DNA from: Poriferisodalis sp965204125
Lineage (GTDB): Bacteria > Actinomycetota > Acidimicrobiia > Acidimicrobiales > Poriferisodalaceae
Reading direction: 5' to 3'
Assembly (NCBI RefSeq): GCF_965204125.1
Contig: NZ_OZ241968.1
Location: 62,001 to 126,000 of the forward strand
Length of the DNA stretch: 64,000 nucleotides
A program made the position numbers and the translations under genes. Below are positions 52,596 through 62,621 of the stretch, piece by piece. The notes below the pieces were generated by a model. The model did no database searches. It was not told the DNA's origin and saw only the letters and a program-made list of their open reading frames with translations. Within the stretch, counting starts at the first letter, position 1, and every line of letters begins with the position of its first letter.

Positions 52596-53507
52596 TCATG
52601 ACTCGCCGCCTGCGCTGCCCGTATCAGCCGGGCCGTCGTCGGGTTCGCGATCCACGATCACCGGCTCGGGGACGTTGGGCTCGTACAGCAGCACCTGCAC
52701 CCAGCGAAGCCGCTCAAGATCGGCAGCGGGGTGCACGGTGACCCGTTGCGCGCCCCGCACCGCATCCGGTTCGACGTCGGTGACCGTGCCCACAAGCAGC
52801 CCTGCGGGGAATGTGCTGCCCGCAAAGCCGCTGGTCACGACGGTCTCTCCGGGGATGACAACGGTCTCCAGCTCGATGTAGCTCACCTCCAGGTCGCGGC
52901 CCGGCCCCCGTCCCGAGGCCAAGCCGTCGTCCCCGGACCGGACGATGCGCACGCCGGCGTCGAAATTCGGATCGGTCAGCAGCTCGACGCGTGAACGTGT
53001 GGTGCTGGCCTGCACCACCCGCCCGACCAGTCCGTCGCCGCTCTCCACTGGCATGCCCTCCCGGATGCCGTCGCGCCGTCCCTTCGCAAGCTCGATCGTG
53101 CGTTCAAAGTTGGACACAGGTGCGTCGATGACCCGCGCCGTGACCCGGGGGATTGCCGGGGCAGCGTCGCGGGCGCCCACCAGCGCCAGCAGCTCCTGGC
53201 GATCCCGTTCCAACTCGCCGACACGCAGCACCGATGCCTCGGCTTCAGCCAACTCACCGCGCAGCTGTGCGTTCTCAGCCTCTAAGTCGTCGTAGCTGAC
53301 GATCCCGCGCCACGCGTTGCGAAACGGTTCGGCCACCCAGTCGCCGAACGTCCGCACCGGTCCCAGAAGATCCAAGGTCGCGCCGCGGGCAGTGTCCAGC
53401 ACACCGCCCGAACCGCGTGCGTCGAGCGTGAGCAAGGCAATGGCCGTCACGACGAGCAGGGCCAAGCGGAGCCAGGTGCGTCTCCGAATGCCGGCGCGGC
53501 GGGCCAC
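52596..53507 (-). CDS. mreC: Rod-shape-determining protein MreC
   Basis: A 303-residue bitopic protein. A basic N-terminus (ARRAGIRRRTWLRL) precedes one membrane helix, then a periplasmic coiled coil (DDLEAENAQLRGELAEAEASVLRVGELERDRQELLALVG) and the two beta barrels (VVQASTTRSRVELLTDPNF, GLLVGTVTDVE). An acidic tail follows. MreC links PBP2 to the cytoskeleton. GTG start 11 bp after mreB. Confidence 0.93.
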   Translation of the reverse strand: MARRAGIRRRTWLRLALLVVTAIALLTLDARGSGGVLDTARGATLDLLGPVRTFGDWVAEPFRNAWRGIVSYDDLEAENAQLRGELAEAEASVLRVGELERDRQELLALVGARDAAPAIPRVTARVIDAPVSNFERTIELAKGRRDGIREGMPVESGDGLVGRVVQASTTRSRVELLTDPNFDAGVRIVRSGDDGLASGRGPGRDLEVSYIELETVVIPGETVVTSGFAGSTFPAGLLVGTVTDVEPDAVRGAQRVTVHPAADLERLRWVQVLLYEPNVPEPVIVDREPDDGPADTGSAGGES

Positions 53508-53518
53508 GGCCGGGGGCG

Positions 53519-54577
53519 TCAGCGCCCCTCGGTGGAGGAGTACAGCACTCCGTGGAGGACGTCGAACTCTTCGAGCGTCTGGCCTGAACCGCGCACGACG
53601 GCAAACAGCGGGTCCTCCGCGATGTGGACTGCAACGCCTGTCTCCGAGCGCAGTCGATCCGGCAGACCGCGCAGCATCGCCCCGCCGCCTGCGAGCGTGA
53701 TGCCGTAGTCCATGACATCGGCTGCCAACTCCGGCGCCGTGTCATCGAGCGTCGCTTTCACCGAATCGACAATGGCGCTGACCGGCCCCGCGATCGCTTC
53801 GCGTATCTCCAGGCTGTCGACGCTGACCGATTCGGGCAGCCCGCTGACCATGTCGCGGCCACGGACCTCGGCATAGATCTCCTGCTGCAGCGGCCACGCC
53901 GACCCGAGTGCGAGCTTGATCTCCTCCGCGGTGCGCTCGCCCACGACCAGACCGTGCTCCTTCTTGACGTGAGCGCTGATCGACGCGTCGATCATGTTGC
54001 CGCCGATGCGTGCCGAGCGAGCCGTCACGATGCCGCCGAGCGAGATCACCGCCACTTCCGTGGTGCCACCGCCGATGTCGACGATCATGCTTCCCTGCGC
54101 CGATTGCACGGGCAGGCCGGCGCCGATCGCCGCGGCCATCGGCTCCTCGATGATGTACGCGCGGCGGGCGCCCGCGTATTCGGCGGCTTCCTGCACCGCG
54201 CGCTGCTCCACGCCAGTGATCCCCGATGGCACGCAGATCACCATGCGCGGCTTGGGCCAGCGCGTCTGGCTGACCTCGTTGATGAAGTGCCGGAGCATCT
54301 TCTCGCAGATGTCGAAGTCGGCGATCACGCCGTCCTTGAGGGGGCTGATCGCGGTGATGTTGCCCGGCGTACGACCGATCATCCGCTTGGCTTCGAGGCC
54401 GACGGCCAGCGAGTTGCCGGTCATGGAGTCGACAGCGACCACCGAGGGCTCGTTGAGCACGATTCCCCTGCCGCGGACGAAGACGATCGTGTTCGCAGTA
54501 CCGAGATCGACAGCAATGTCCCGGCCGCCGAACACCGAACCGCGCCGGCGGGGTCGGGATGACCCGTTCGACGCCAT
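53519..54577 (-). CDS. mreB: Cell-shape actin homologue MreB
   Basis: A 352-residue actin-like ATPase that organises elongation-phase wall synthesis. IAVDLGTANTIVFVRGRGIVLNEPSVVAVD is phosphate loop 1, SMIVDIGGGTTEVAVISLGGIV phosphate loop 2, and GITLAGGGAMLRGLPDRL the adenosine motif. The start is short and basic (MASNGSSRPRRRG). The ndk stop overlaps its ATG by one base. Confidence 0.96.
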   Translation of the reverse strand: MASNGSSRPRRRGSVFGGRDIAVDLGTANTIVFVRGRGIVLNEPSVVAVDSMTGNSLAVGLEAKRMIGRTPGNITAISPLKDGVIADFDICEKMLRHFINEVSQTRWPKPRMVICVPSGITGVEQRAVQEAAEYAGARRAYIIEEPMAAAIGAGLPVQSAQGSMIVDIGGGTTEVAVISLGGIVTARSARIGGNMIDASISAHVKKEHGLVVGERTAEEIKLALGSAWPLQQEIYAEVRGRDMVSGLPESVSVDSLEIREAIAGPVSAIVDSVKATLDDTAPELAADVMDYGITLAGGGAMLRGLPDRLRSETGVAVHIAEDPLFAVVRGSGQTLEEFDVLHGVLYSSTEGR

Positions 54578-55065
54578 CAGCCGCTCACCTCACTGATCGA
54601 CGCAGCACTCTCGGCTGCGCCGTTACTCGCTGTGTTGCTGGCTTGCGCGAGCGACGGGAAGAACAGGGCGATCTCCCGCTGGGCGGAGGCTTCGCTGTCG
54701 GAGCCGTGCACGAGATTCTCGGTCGGAGACAGCCCGTAGTCGCCCCGGATCGTGCCGGGCGCCGCCGTGGCGGGATTGGTGGCACCCATGAGGGTGCGCA
54801 CCACCGCGAACACGTCGTCTCCTGCATCGGCGGGACCCTCGAGCACCATGACCACTGACGGCGAGCGCGTGATGAACTCCAGCAGCGGCGCGTAGAAGCT
54901 CTTGCCAGCGTGTTCGGCGTAGTGCTGCTCGGCGGTGTCGCGCTCGATGACCCCGTGCTCCAGGGCCGCGATGGCGAGCCCCTTGCGCTCGAATCTGCCA
55001 AGTATCTCGCCGACGAGGCCGCGCTCGACAGCGTCGGGCTTGCAGATCACCAGCGTTTGCCGCAT
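54577..55065 (-). CDS. ndk: Nucleoside diphosphate kinase
   Basis: A 162-residue enzyme passing phosphate from ATP to NDPs. QTLVICKPDAVERGLVGEILGRFE starts the fold. The phospho-histidine lies in NLVHGSDS. After IALFFP a 25-residue Ala/Ser-rich tail extends beyond the normal end of the family (about 135-140 residues). It sits between folC and mreB; its stop overlaps the mreB start (TGATG). Confidence 0.94.
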   Translation of the reverse strand: MRQTLVICKPDAVERGLVGEILGRFERKGLAIAALEHGVIERDTAEQHYAEHAGKSFYAPLLEFITRSPSVVMVLEGPADAGDDVFAVVRTLMGATNPATAAPGTIRGDYGLSPTENLVHGSDSEASAQREIALFFPSLAQASNTASNGAAESAASISEVSG

Positions 55066-55127
55066 CGCTGTCTCCCTCGGCCTGGCTCGCGTCGTGGCGC
55101 GATGCGCCGTCGGCTGCGCGTCCGAGG

Positions 55128-56548
55128 CTAATGCGGGTCAACCCCCAGAAGTCGCCGCGCTTCAGCGGCAACGTACAGCGAGCCGCTCACCACCACGATC
55201 CCGTCGGAACCGGCCCTTTCACACGCGGCGTGCACAGCTTCCGAAACACTGGGCGTGTTGATGATCTCCGGCGGGTGCCGGCGGCCGGTGGTCTCGCCGT
55301 CAGCACCCGCAGCAGCTTCCACGGCCGCAGCGATGTCCGTAGGCGGCAGGGCGCGCGGCCAGTCGGCCGCGGTAGCTACTACTGCGTCGAATTGGTCGAG
55401 GCCGAGTGCTTCGCAGAACGCAGCGGGATCGTGCGGTCTGTTCGCCCCGATGACCAGCACCCTGGCGCTGCCGGCACCGTCCGAATCGACCAGCAGCGAC
55501 TCCGCCAGCGTGTCGCGCAATGCGGCGGCACCGGCGGGATTGTGCGCCCCGTCGATGACCACCGTCGGCTGCCGGGCGACGATCTCGAAGCGGGCTGGCA
55601 GCGAGACGTCGTCCAGCGCAGCCGCAACCACGTCGCCGTCCAGACTCCGTCCGAAGAATGCTTCGACCGAGCTGATGGCGGCGGCGACATTCGTTGCTTG
55701 GTGGGCACCGTGCAGCGGCACAAAGAGCTCGGCGTGCTCGCCGAACGGCGTGCGAACCGTCACCAGCTGACCTCCGACGGCAGGCCAACGCTCGGCGACA
55801 TCCCAGTCAACACCGCGCTGCCACAGCTCGGCCCCCGCCTGCCTGGCGGCGGCAGCCACAATGTCGCTGAGCTCCGGTGTCGTCTCGCCGCAGATCACGG
55901 TGGCTCCGGCGGAGATGATCCCTGCCTTCTCCTGGGCCACGTCTGCGAGCGTGGGCCCGATGATCTCGAGATGGTCGGCGCCCACATTGGTGATGACCGC
56001 CACCGCGGCGTCCACCACGTTGGTCGCATCCCAGCGCCCGCCCATGCCGACCTCAATCACGTTGACATGTGCAGCGGAGGCAAACCAGTTGTACGCGGCC
56101 GCGGCCATCACCTCGAAGTAGTTCGGCCGTTCGCCGCAGCGCTCGATCACCATCGGCTCGAAGACGGCGATCTCGCTGACCGCCATCGTGAACGAGTCGT
56201 CGTCGAGCGGCTCGTTGGCCACTGCGATCCTGTCATTGACACGGTTGATGTGCGGCGAGGTGTAGCTGCCCGCAGCGAGGCCGCACGCCCCGAGCAGTGC
56301 TACAGCCAGCCGTGCCGTGCTGCCCTTGCCGTTGGTTCCGGTGATGTGAATCGCAGGCACGCTGTCCTGCGGGTCGCCCAGGACACCCATGAGCGTCCAC
56401 ATGCGATCCAGTGTGGGCGGCGTCGCCTCGGGGCTGCCGAGCAGCCGCTCAAGATCGATGTGGGAATCCAACCAGTCGACAGCGGCCTCGTAGTCGCGCA
56501 GCGGGCCAGCTGCTGATGCTGGGTGACCAGTGTCTGACGGCCCAGGGT

Positions 56549-56552
<4 letters not shown>
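55128..56552 (-). CDS. folC: Folylpolyglutamate synthase / dihydrofolate synthase FolC
   Basis: A 474-residue ligase adding glutamate to (dihydro)folate. The P-loop is ITGTNGKGST, followed by LAAGSYTSPHINRVNDRI, EVGMGGRWDATNVV, GADHLEIIGPTLADVAQEKAGII and, in the C-terminal domain, ARFEIVARQPTVVIDGAHNPAG. The start is TTG at 56552, overlapping the clpX stop by four bases. The N-terminal 20 residues are variable. Confidence 0.94.
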
Positions 56553-57814
<1,262 letters not shown>

Positions 57815-57850
57815 GCTGCACCTCCCTCCTGCGAATGAGCTTGCCGACTC

Positions 57851-57866
57851 TTGCACAGCTGTGCAA
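57851..57866. promoter_or_regulatory. 16-bp perfect palindrome upstream of clpX
   Basis: TTGCACAGCTGTGCAA reads the same on both strands with no mismatch, 36 bp upstream of the clpX start and within the 213-bp region between divergent clpX and tig. Perfect symmetry without a loop favours a protein-binding site over an RNA hairpin. On the minus strand its TTGCAC could also serve as a -35 box. It does not match the actinobacterial LexA box (GAAC-N4-GTTC). The rest of the gap has short GC palindromes but nothing else I can assign. Confidence 0.5.
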
Positions 57867-58027
57867 CACCGGGCCGTTCACCCGAGTCGTCCGCCAAGGA
57901 TGGCACAGCACGCGCGATAACACGTGATGCGTTGGGCCGCTGCGGCGGTGGCACGACGCGTCGCGACGAGGCATTGCGCCTCGCGCCGAACGGGGCTCTG
58001 CCGGTGCGCCGGTAGGCTCCGCGCTTC

Positions 58028-59587
58028 GTGAAGACGACGCTGACGCCGCTCGATCCAGCGGATTTCATCGGGCCCGCGCCAGTTACTGAACCTGATCCGT
58101 CCCTCCCCGACGACACATCGGCGGGCGACGACGACGGCAGCGCAGGCGACGAGAATGCCGACATCTCGGCGGGCGAGGGCAGCCCAGACGACGGCGAGGC
58201 CGCGAACGAGAGGTTCATCGGACCGCGCGTCAAGCTGACCGTCGAAGTTGACGCCGACACTTTCGACGCCGACATCGAAGCTGCGTTCCGCAAGCTTGCT
58301 CGCGAGGTCCGCATTCCCGGTTTCCGTCCTGGCCGAGCACCGCGTCGCGTGCTGGAGTCACACTTCGGATCCGAGATCGGTCGGGCTCAGGCGCTCGAAG
58401 AAGCGCTGCCCCGCTATTACGCAGAAGCGGTGCGTGACAACCACGTCGACGTAGTGAACCAGCCCGAATTGGAGCTCACGCTCGACGGCAGCGAAGGCCC
58501 GGTGGCGTTCGAAGCGACGGTCGAGGTCCGGCCGGTGGTGTCGGTCTCGGGCTACGAGGGCCTGCAGATTGAGATTCCCAGCCCAGTGCCGACCGACGAG
58601 GAGATCGACACACGTATCGATGAGACACGTCGCCAGTTCGCCGATATCGCAGAAGTGGATCGTGCCGCCGCGCAAGGCGATCGCGTCACGATCGACATCG
58701 AGGGATCCGTGGAGGGGGAGCCGCTTCCCGGGCTCTCGGCGCAGGACTATCTCTACGAGGTCGGCAGCGGCGGCATCGTTCCCGAGGTCGACGAGCATCT
58801 GACCGGCTGCGAGGCTGGCGCCGACTTGTCGTTCAGCGCGCCCCATCCGGTACAGCCGGAGATGGAGATCGATTTCGAGATCACCGTCAACACGGTGTCA
58901 GAGCTGGTGCTGCCCGAGCTCACCGACGACTGGGTAGATGACAACACCGAGCACGACAGCGTCGCCGAATTGCGCGACGCCACCGCCCGCCAACTGAGCT
59001 TCGGCCGCATCATGCAGGCCAACATGGTGCTGCGGGATGAGGCGCAGAAGCAGATAGCGGAGCTGGTGGAGGGACCGGTTCCCGACGCCATGGTCAGCGG
59101 GGCGATCGCGGATCGCATGCAGGAGCTGGGCAGCGGGCTGCAGCAGCGGAACATGACGATCGAGGAGTGGCTGGAGGCAACCGGTCAGGAGCCGGTCTCG
59201 TTCATCGGGGAACTGCGAGACGACGCGGAGCGTGGCGTCCGTTTGGACCTGGCACTACGCGCCGTGGCAGCGGCCGAAGCGCTGGACGCCGACGACGATG
59301 ACATCGACGGCGAGCTGGAGCGCATGGCGGCGACCGACGGCCGCAGCGCCGACCAGCTACGTGAGGTCATCACCGAGACCGATGGGCTTGCACACTTGAC
59401 CTCAGCCATTTGCAAGAGCAAGGCGCTGCAATGGGCCATAGAAGCCGCCACACTCATCGGACCGGACGGCGACACCATCGAGCGTTCGGCGCTCGAACTT
59501 CCCACGGCTGACGATGCCGGGGGCGCCGATGACACCGACGACAATCTTGAAGAAACTGACTACGACGACAGAGGGGACACACCGTGA
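58028..59587 (+). CDS. tig: Trigger factor with an acidic N-terminal insertion
   Basis: A 519-residue ribosome-bound chaperone. The start MKTTLTPL and later RVKLTVEVDADTFDADIEAAFRKLAREVRIPGFRPGRAPRRVLE form the ribosome-binding domain, with GFRPGRAPR contacting protein L23. The peptidyl-prolyl isomerase domain includes GDRVTIDIEGSVEGEPL. The helical C-terminal arms and an acidic tail follow. Unusually, about 50 residues (17-66) rich in Asp, Glu, Gly and Ser are inserted before RVKLTV, bounded by a duplicated FIGP (13-16 and 63-66). GTG start. It overlaps clpP by four bases. Confidence 0.93.
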   Translation: MKTTLTPLDPADFIGPAPVTEPDPSLPDDTSAGDDDGSAGDENADISAGEGSPDDGEAANERFIGPRVKLTVEVDADTFDADIEAAFRKLAREVRIPGFRPGRAPRRVLESHFGSEIGRAQALEEALPRYYAEAVRDNHVDVVNQPELELTLDGSEGPVAFEATVEVRPVVSVSGYEGLQIEIPSPVPTDEEIDTRIDETRRQFADIAEVDRAAAQGDRVTIDIEGSVEGEPLPGLSAQDYLYEVGSGGIVPEVDEHLTGCEAGADLSFSAPHPVQPEMEIDFEITVNTVSELVLPELTDDWVDDNTEHDSVAELRDATARQLSFGRIMQANMVLRDEAQKQIAELVEGPVPDAMVSGAIADRMQELGSGLQQRNMTIEEWLEATGQEPVSFIGELRDDAERGVRLDLALRAVAAAEALDADDDDIDGELERMAATDGRSADQLREVITETDGLAHLTSAICKSKALQWAIEAATLIGPDGDTIERSALELPTADDAGGADDTDDNLEETDYDDRGDTP

Positions 59588-60276
59588 CAGCCGAGTTCTC
59601 CGCAAGTACGCATGACGCTCATCCCCGTGGCGACCACGGCGGCGAGCGGCACCGCGCCACCAACTACCTGGTTCCCACCGTGGTGGAGCAGACCAATCGA
59701 GGCGAGCGCGCGTACGACCTGTATTCCCGGCTGCTCAAGGAGAACATCATCTTCCTGGGCACGCCCATTGACGACGTCGTGGCCAACCTGGTGTGCGCGC
59801 AGATGATCCACCTCGAGTCGGAGAACCCCGACAAGGACATCAACATCTACATCAACTCGCCGGGCGGCGACATCAGCTCGCTGTTCGCCATCTACGACAC
59901 CAGCCAGTACATCCGCAACGACATCACCACGATCTGCCTGGGACAGGCGGCCTCGGCGGCCGCCGTGCTGCTGGCCGCGGGCACCCCGGGCAAGCGGATG
60001 GCGCTGCCCAATGCACGGGTGCTGCTGCACCAGCCGTACGGGCAGGCGATGGGTCAGGCGACCGACATCGAGCTGGCGGCCCGGGAGATCGACCGGATGC
60101 GTGAGCGCCTTGAGCGGATCATTGCGCACCACACCGGTCAGGACCTTGAGCGCATCCACACTGATACGGAGCGTGACTTCATCATGGATGCTGACGCCGC
60201 CAAGGAATACGGGATCATCGATGAGGTGATCGCAAACCGCCAGGTGCTCGAGGACGGTCCGATCCGCGCCGCCTAG
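59584..60276 (+). CDS. clpP: ATP-dependent Clp protease proteolytic subunit
   Basis: A 230-residue serine protease subunit. The catalytic triad is Ser124 (GQAASAA), His149 (LLHQPYG) and Asp198 (ERDFIMDA). NIYINSPGGDISSLFAIYDTSQYI and LAAGTPGKRMALPNARVLLHQP are highly conserved. About 25 extra residues precede LVPTVVEQTNRGERAYDLYSRLLKENI and may be a propeptide. Translation is coupled to tig (GTGA). Actinobacteria usually have two adjacent clpP genes; only one is found here. Confidence 0.95.
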   Translation: MTAEFSASTHDAHPRGDHGGERHRATNYLVPTVVEQTNRGERAYDLYSRLLKENIIFLGTPIDDVVANLVCAQMIHLESENPDKDINIYINSPGGDISSLFAIYDTSQYIRNDITTICLGQAASAAAVLLAAGTPGKRMALPNARVLLHQPYGQAMGQATDIELAAREIDRMRERLERIIAHHTGQDLERIHTDTERDFIMDADAAKEYGIIDEVIANRQVLEDGPIRAA

Positions 60277-60295
60277 CTGGAGCGGGTGTCTGCGG

Positions 60296-60376
60296 GGAGC
60301 GGACGACGGGAATCACTGAGCCCCCCGCAGCACACCATGTGCTGCCAGCATCATCAGCTTGGAAGGCCGAGGTTCT
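60296..60376 (-). pseudogene. Decayed partial copy of tRNA-Gly
   Basis: Two blocks of the intact tRNA-Gly beside it are repeated here. 60296-60314 equals 60379-60397 (19 bp, identical), covering the 3' acceptor arm and part of the T arm. 60348-60376 equals 60404-60432 with one change (29 bp), covering the anticodon arm. Between them the T-loop part is replaced by 33 bp that include a perfect hairpin GCAGCACA-cca-TGTGCTGC (60327-60345). The 5' acceptor and D-stem are missing, so it cannot be a tRNA. It may be the scar of an integrated element or a failed duplication. Confidence 0.7.
60327..60345. terminator. 8-bp perfect hairpin after clpP
   Basis: GCAGCACA and TGTGCTGC with a 3-nt loop, 50 bp past the clpP stop and within the broken tRNA copy. 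A second pairing TGCGGGG / CCCCGCA (60291-60297 with 60323-60329) is an alternative. Either could end tig-clpP transcription or the opposing tRNA transcript. No T-tract. Confidence 0.45.
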
Positions 60377-60380
60377 CTGG

Positions 60381-60452
<72 letters not shown>

Positions 60453-60500
60453 GTGGGGCGCCGAGGGTAGCGGCGCTCGCCGGACCGGCCTGTATTGCCC

Positions 60501-61661
60501 TTAGTCGAGGTTGAAGGGCAGGGGGGTCGTGGTGGCGGCTCGGTTGGTGCTGTCGACGCTGACTTGGAGCTCGGTGTCGGGTTCGAACCAGGGTGGGTCG
60601 AGCAGTGCGAGGCCGATGTTGGCTTTGAAGCGCGGGGAGCGTGCGAGGGCTCGCAGCGTGCCGACGGGGTGGCCTTCGGGGCTTTGAATCGAGCGTGGTG
60701 ATCGCAGTGGTGACGGGGGGTCGCCTTCGATCACAAGACCGACGAGGCGTCGCTGGCTGCCTGATGCGCGACGAGCCTGCAGCGCTGCCTTGCCGATGAA
60801 GTCGTGGCCGGCTGAGGTTTCGGCTCCATCAGCGTTGGTGCTGAGGCTGACGAAGCGGCCGATGCCGGCTTCGTCGGGGTCGGTCTCGGGATCGGTGTCG
60901 CCGCCGAATGACAGCAGGAAGCTCTCGATGCGCTCGGGGTTGTTCGGCGCGCCCACGCCGAGCCCGAACGGCTCACCCGCCTCCCACAGCAGGTCCCAGA
61001 GCTGCTCGCCCTTGGAGCCGTCCATCAGGAAGAGCTCAAAGCCGCCCTGGCCGGACCAGCCGGAGCGGCACACCACTAGGGGAATGCTGTCGGTTTCGCT
61101 GCCGCCCTGGCGGCGGTGGTCGTGTCGGACAAACCGGAAGAAGCGGATGTCGCGTACCCACTCCCCCAGTGCGGCGGCGACAACATCGGCGGCTCGAGGG
61201 CCCTGGATCGCCAGCGGCCAGACATCGGGCTCGGTGACCTCGACGTCATAGCCGCCTTCGCCGGCCACCGCCCGTGCCCACAGCAACACATCGCTGTCGG
61301 CAATCGAGAGCCAGAACGTCGTCTCGTCGATTCGCAGCGCCATCGGGTCGTTCACCAATCGGCCGTCGTGATCGCACAACGGCGCATAGCGGGCCACGCC
61401 TACCGGCAGGTCGCGCAGGTCGCGGGCGCAGAGGTAGGTGGTCAACCGGTGGGCGTCCGCCCCCGTGATCTGCACCTGCCGTTCGCAGCCCACGTCCCAG
61501 ATCGCTGCCGCCCGGGTGAGCGCCCGGTATTCGGCCGCGGGATCGTCGGTGCCGATCGGCAGGACTGTGTGGTTGTACACCATCGCCTTGGTCATGCCCG
61601 CCGCCGCGGCGCGATCGGTGAATGGGGTGACCCTGGTTCTTGGGCCGACGATCAACTCCAC
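60501..61661 (-). CDS. GcvT-fold aminomethyltransferase, DMSP demethylase (DmdA)-like
   Basis: A 386-residue folate-binding GcvT-fold protein. It follows DmdA more than glycine-cleavage GcvT: RVTPFTDRAAAAGMTKAMVYNH, YRALTRAAAIWDVGCERQVQITG, FWLSIADSDVLLWARAVA, WPLAIQGPRAADVV and VRDIRFFRFVRH. RSGWSGQGGFELFL lies in the middle. DmdA moves a methyl group from dimethylsulfoniopropionate to tetrahydrofolate. None of dmdB, dmdC or dmdD is identifiable nearby, so related methyl donors (betaines) are possible. GTG start six bases after the SDR stop, so it is co-transcribed with it. Confidence 0.75.
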   Translation of the reverse strand: MELIVGPRTRVTPFTDRAAAAGMTKAMVYNHTVLPIGTDDPAAEYRALTRAAAIWDVGCERQVQITGADAHRLTTYLCARDLRDLPVGVARYAPLCDHDGRLVNDPMALRIDETTFWLSIADSDVLLWARAVAGEGGYDVEVTEPDVWPLAIQGPRAADVVAAALGEWVRDIRFFRFVRHDHRRQGGSETDSIPLVVCRSGWSGQGGFELFLMDGSKGEQLWDLLWEAGEPFGLGVGAPNNPERIESFLLSFGGDTDPETDPDEAGIGRFVSLSTNADGAETSAGHDFIGKAALQARRASGSQRRLVGLVIEGDPPSPLRSPRSIQSPEGHPVGTLRALARSPRFKANIGLALLDPPWFEPDTELQVSVDSTNRAATTTPLPFNLD

Positions 61662-61667
61662 CTGGTG

Positions 61668-62618
61668 CTAGCGGCCGAGCACCTGCAAGTGCCCTCGGTC
61701 GCGCAAGCGCTCGATGAACGCTTCGGTGTAGGCGTCTTCGGGGTCGTTTCGCACGGCTTGGTCGATGGCGTAGGCGTCATCTCCAACCAGGATGCGCCAA
61801 CGGCCGGCCAGGACATCGGTCAGGATGATCTCGGCCGCCTGCCCAGCGCTGGTCGGCGCGTCGTCACGGAACCGGGTGTTGCGGTCGTTGAGCATCGCTT
61901 CGACCTGCTCATCGCTGAAGGCATCGAGGTCGACCCCCCGAGCCGCCATGTTCTTGCGGATGAGGGGAATGTCAACCCCGTGGGCGGAAAAGCTGTTCAG
62001 CGCGATCGAGGTGCCGATGTGCCCCGGCATCACCACGTGGGCGCTGACATGCGGTGCGTGCAGGGCCAGATCAACCTGCAGCGCTTCGGTGAAGCCCTTT
62101 ACCGCGAACTTGGCTGCGCAGTACGACGTGTGCGGCAGGCCGGGGCCGACCGTCGCCCAGAAGCCGTTAATGCTGCTGGTGTTGACCATCGCTCCCGCCT
62201 CGGAGCGCACGAGCATGTCCATGAACGCCCGGGCGCAATTCAGCACGCCGTTCCAGCACACCTCGAAGGTCTTGTCCCACGCGGCGCGCTGATCGTCGAT
62301 CACGAAGCTGCCGCCACCGCCGACGCCGGCGTTGTTGAACAGCAGGTTGATGTGGTCGGTGTCGTGCGAAGCGGCGACTTCGGCCGCAAATGCCGTCACG
62401 GCATCCGCGTCAGTCACGTCGCACTGGTGCGTGGTGATGCGCACTCCGCTTGAGCCGCTGGCGGCCATCTCTGCTGTGCGCGCCAGTTCGTCGGTATTGA
62501 GATCGCAGGCGGCAACGTGCGCACCAGCCGCGGTGAGCTGGCGAACAAGCTCACGGCCCATGCCCGTGCCGCCGCCGGTCACCACGGCGATGCATCCCGC
62601 AAAGTCAGTTACTGCCAT
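61668..62618 (-). CDS. Short-chain dehydrogenase/reductase
   Basis: A 316-residue classical SDR. The cofactor motif is VVTGGGTGMGRE, the structural motif NNAGVGGGG, and the catalytic residues lie in VNTSSINGF (Ser) and TSYCAAKFAVKGF (YxxxK). Acidic residues after the second strand (ACDLNTDEL) favour NAD. The final 60 residues extend beyond the fold. Three bases separate it from the VOC gene and six from the DmdA-like gene; all three likely share a transcript. Substrate is unknown. Confidence 0.88.
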   Translation of the reverse strand: MAVTDFAGCIAVVTGGGTGMGRELVRQLTAAGAHVAACDLNTDELARTAEMAASGSSGVRITTHQCDVTDADAVTAFAAEVAASHDTDHINLLFNNAGVGGGGSFVIDDQRAAWDKTFEVCWNGVLNCARAFMDMLVRSEAGAMVNTSSINGFWATVGPGLPHTSYCAAKFAVKGFTEALQVDLALHAPHVSAHVVMPGHIGTSIALNSFSAHGVDIPLIRKNMAARGVDLDAFSDEQVEAMLNDRNTRFRDDAPTSAGQAAEIILTDVLAGRWRILVGDDAYAIDQAVRNDPEDAYTEAFIERLRDRGHLQVLGR

Positions 62619-62621
62619 TGC

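Noticed and set aside
57851..57866. LexA or HrcA (CIRCE) site upstream of clpX
   Set aside because: The palindrome lacks GAAC-N4-GTTC and lacks the 9-bp spacing of CIRCE.
60298..60376. A second functional tRNA-Gly
   Set aside because: The T-loop is replaced and the 5' acceptor and D-stem are missing, so no cloverleaf can form.
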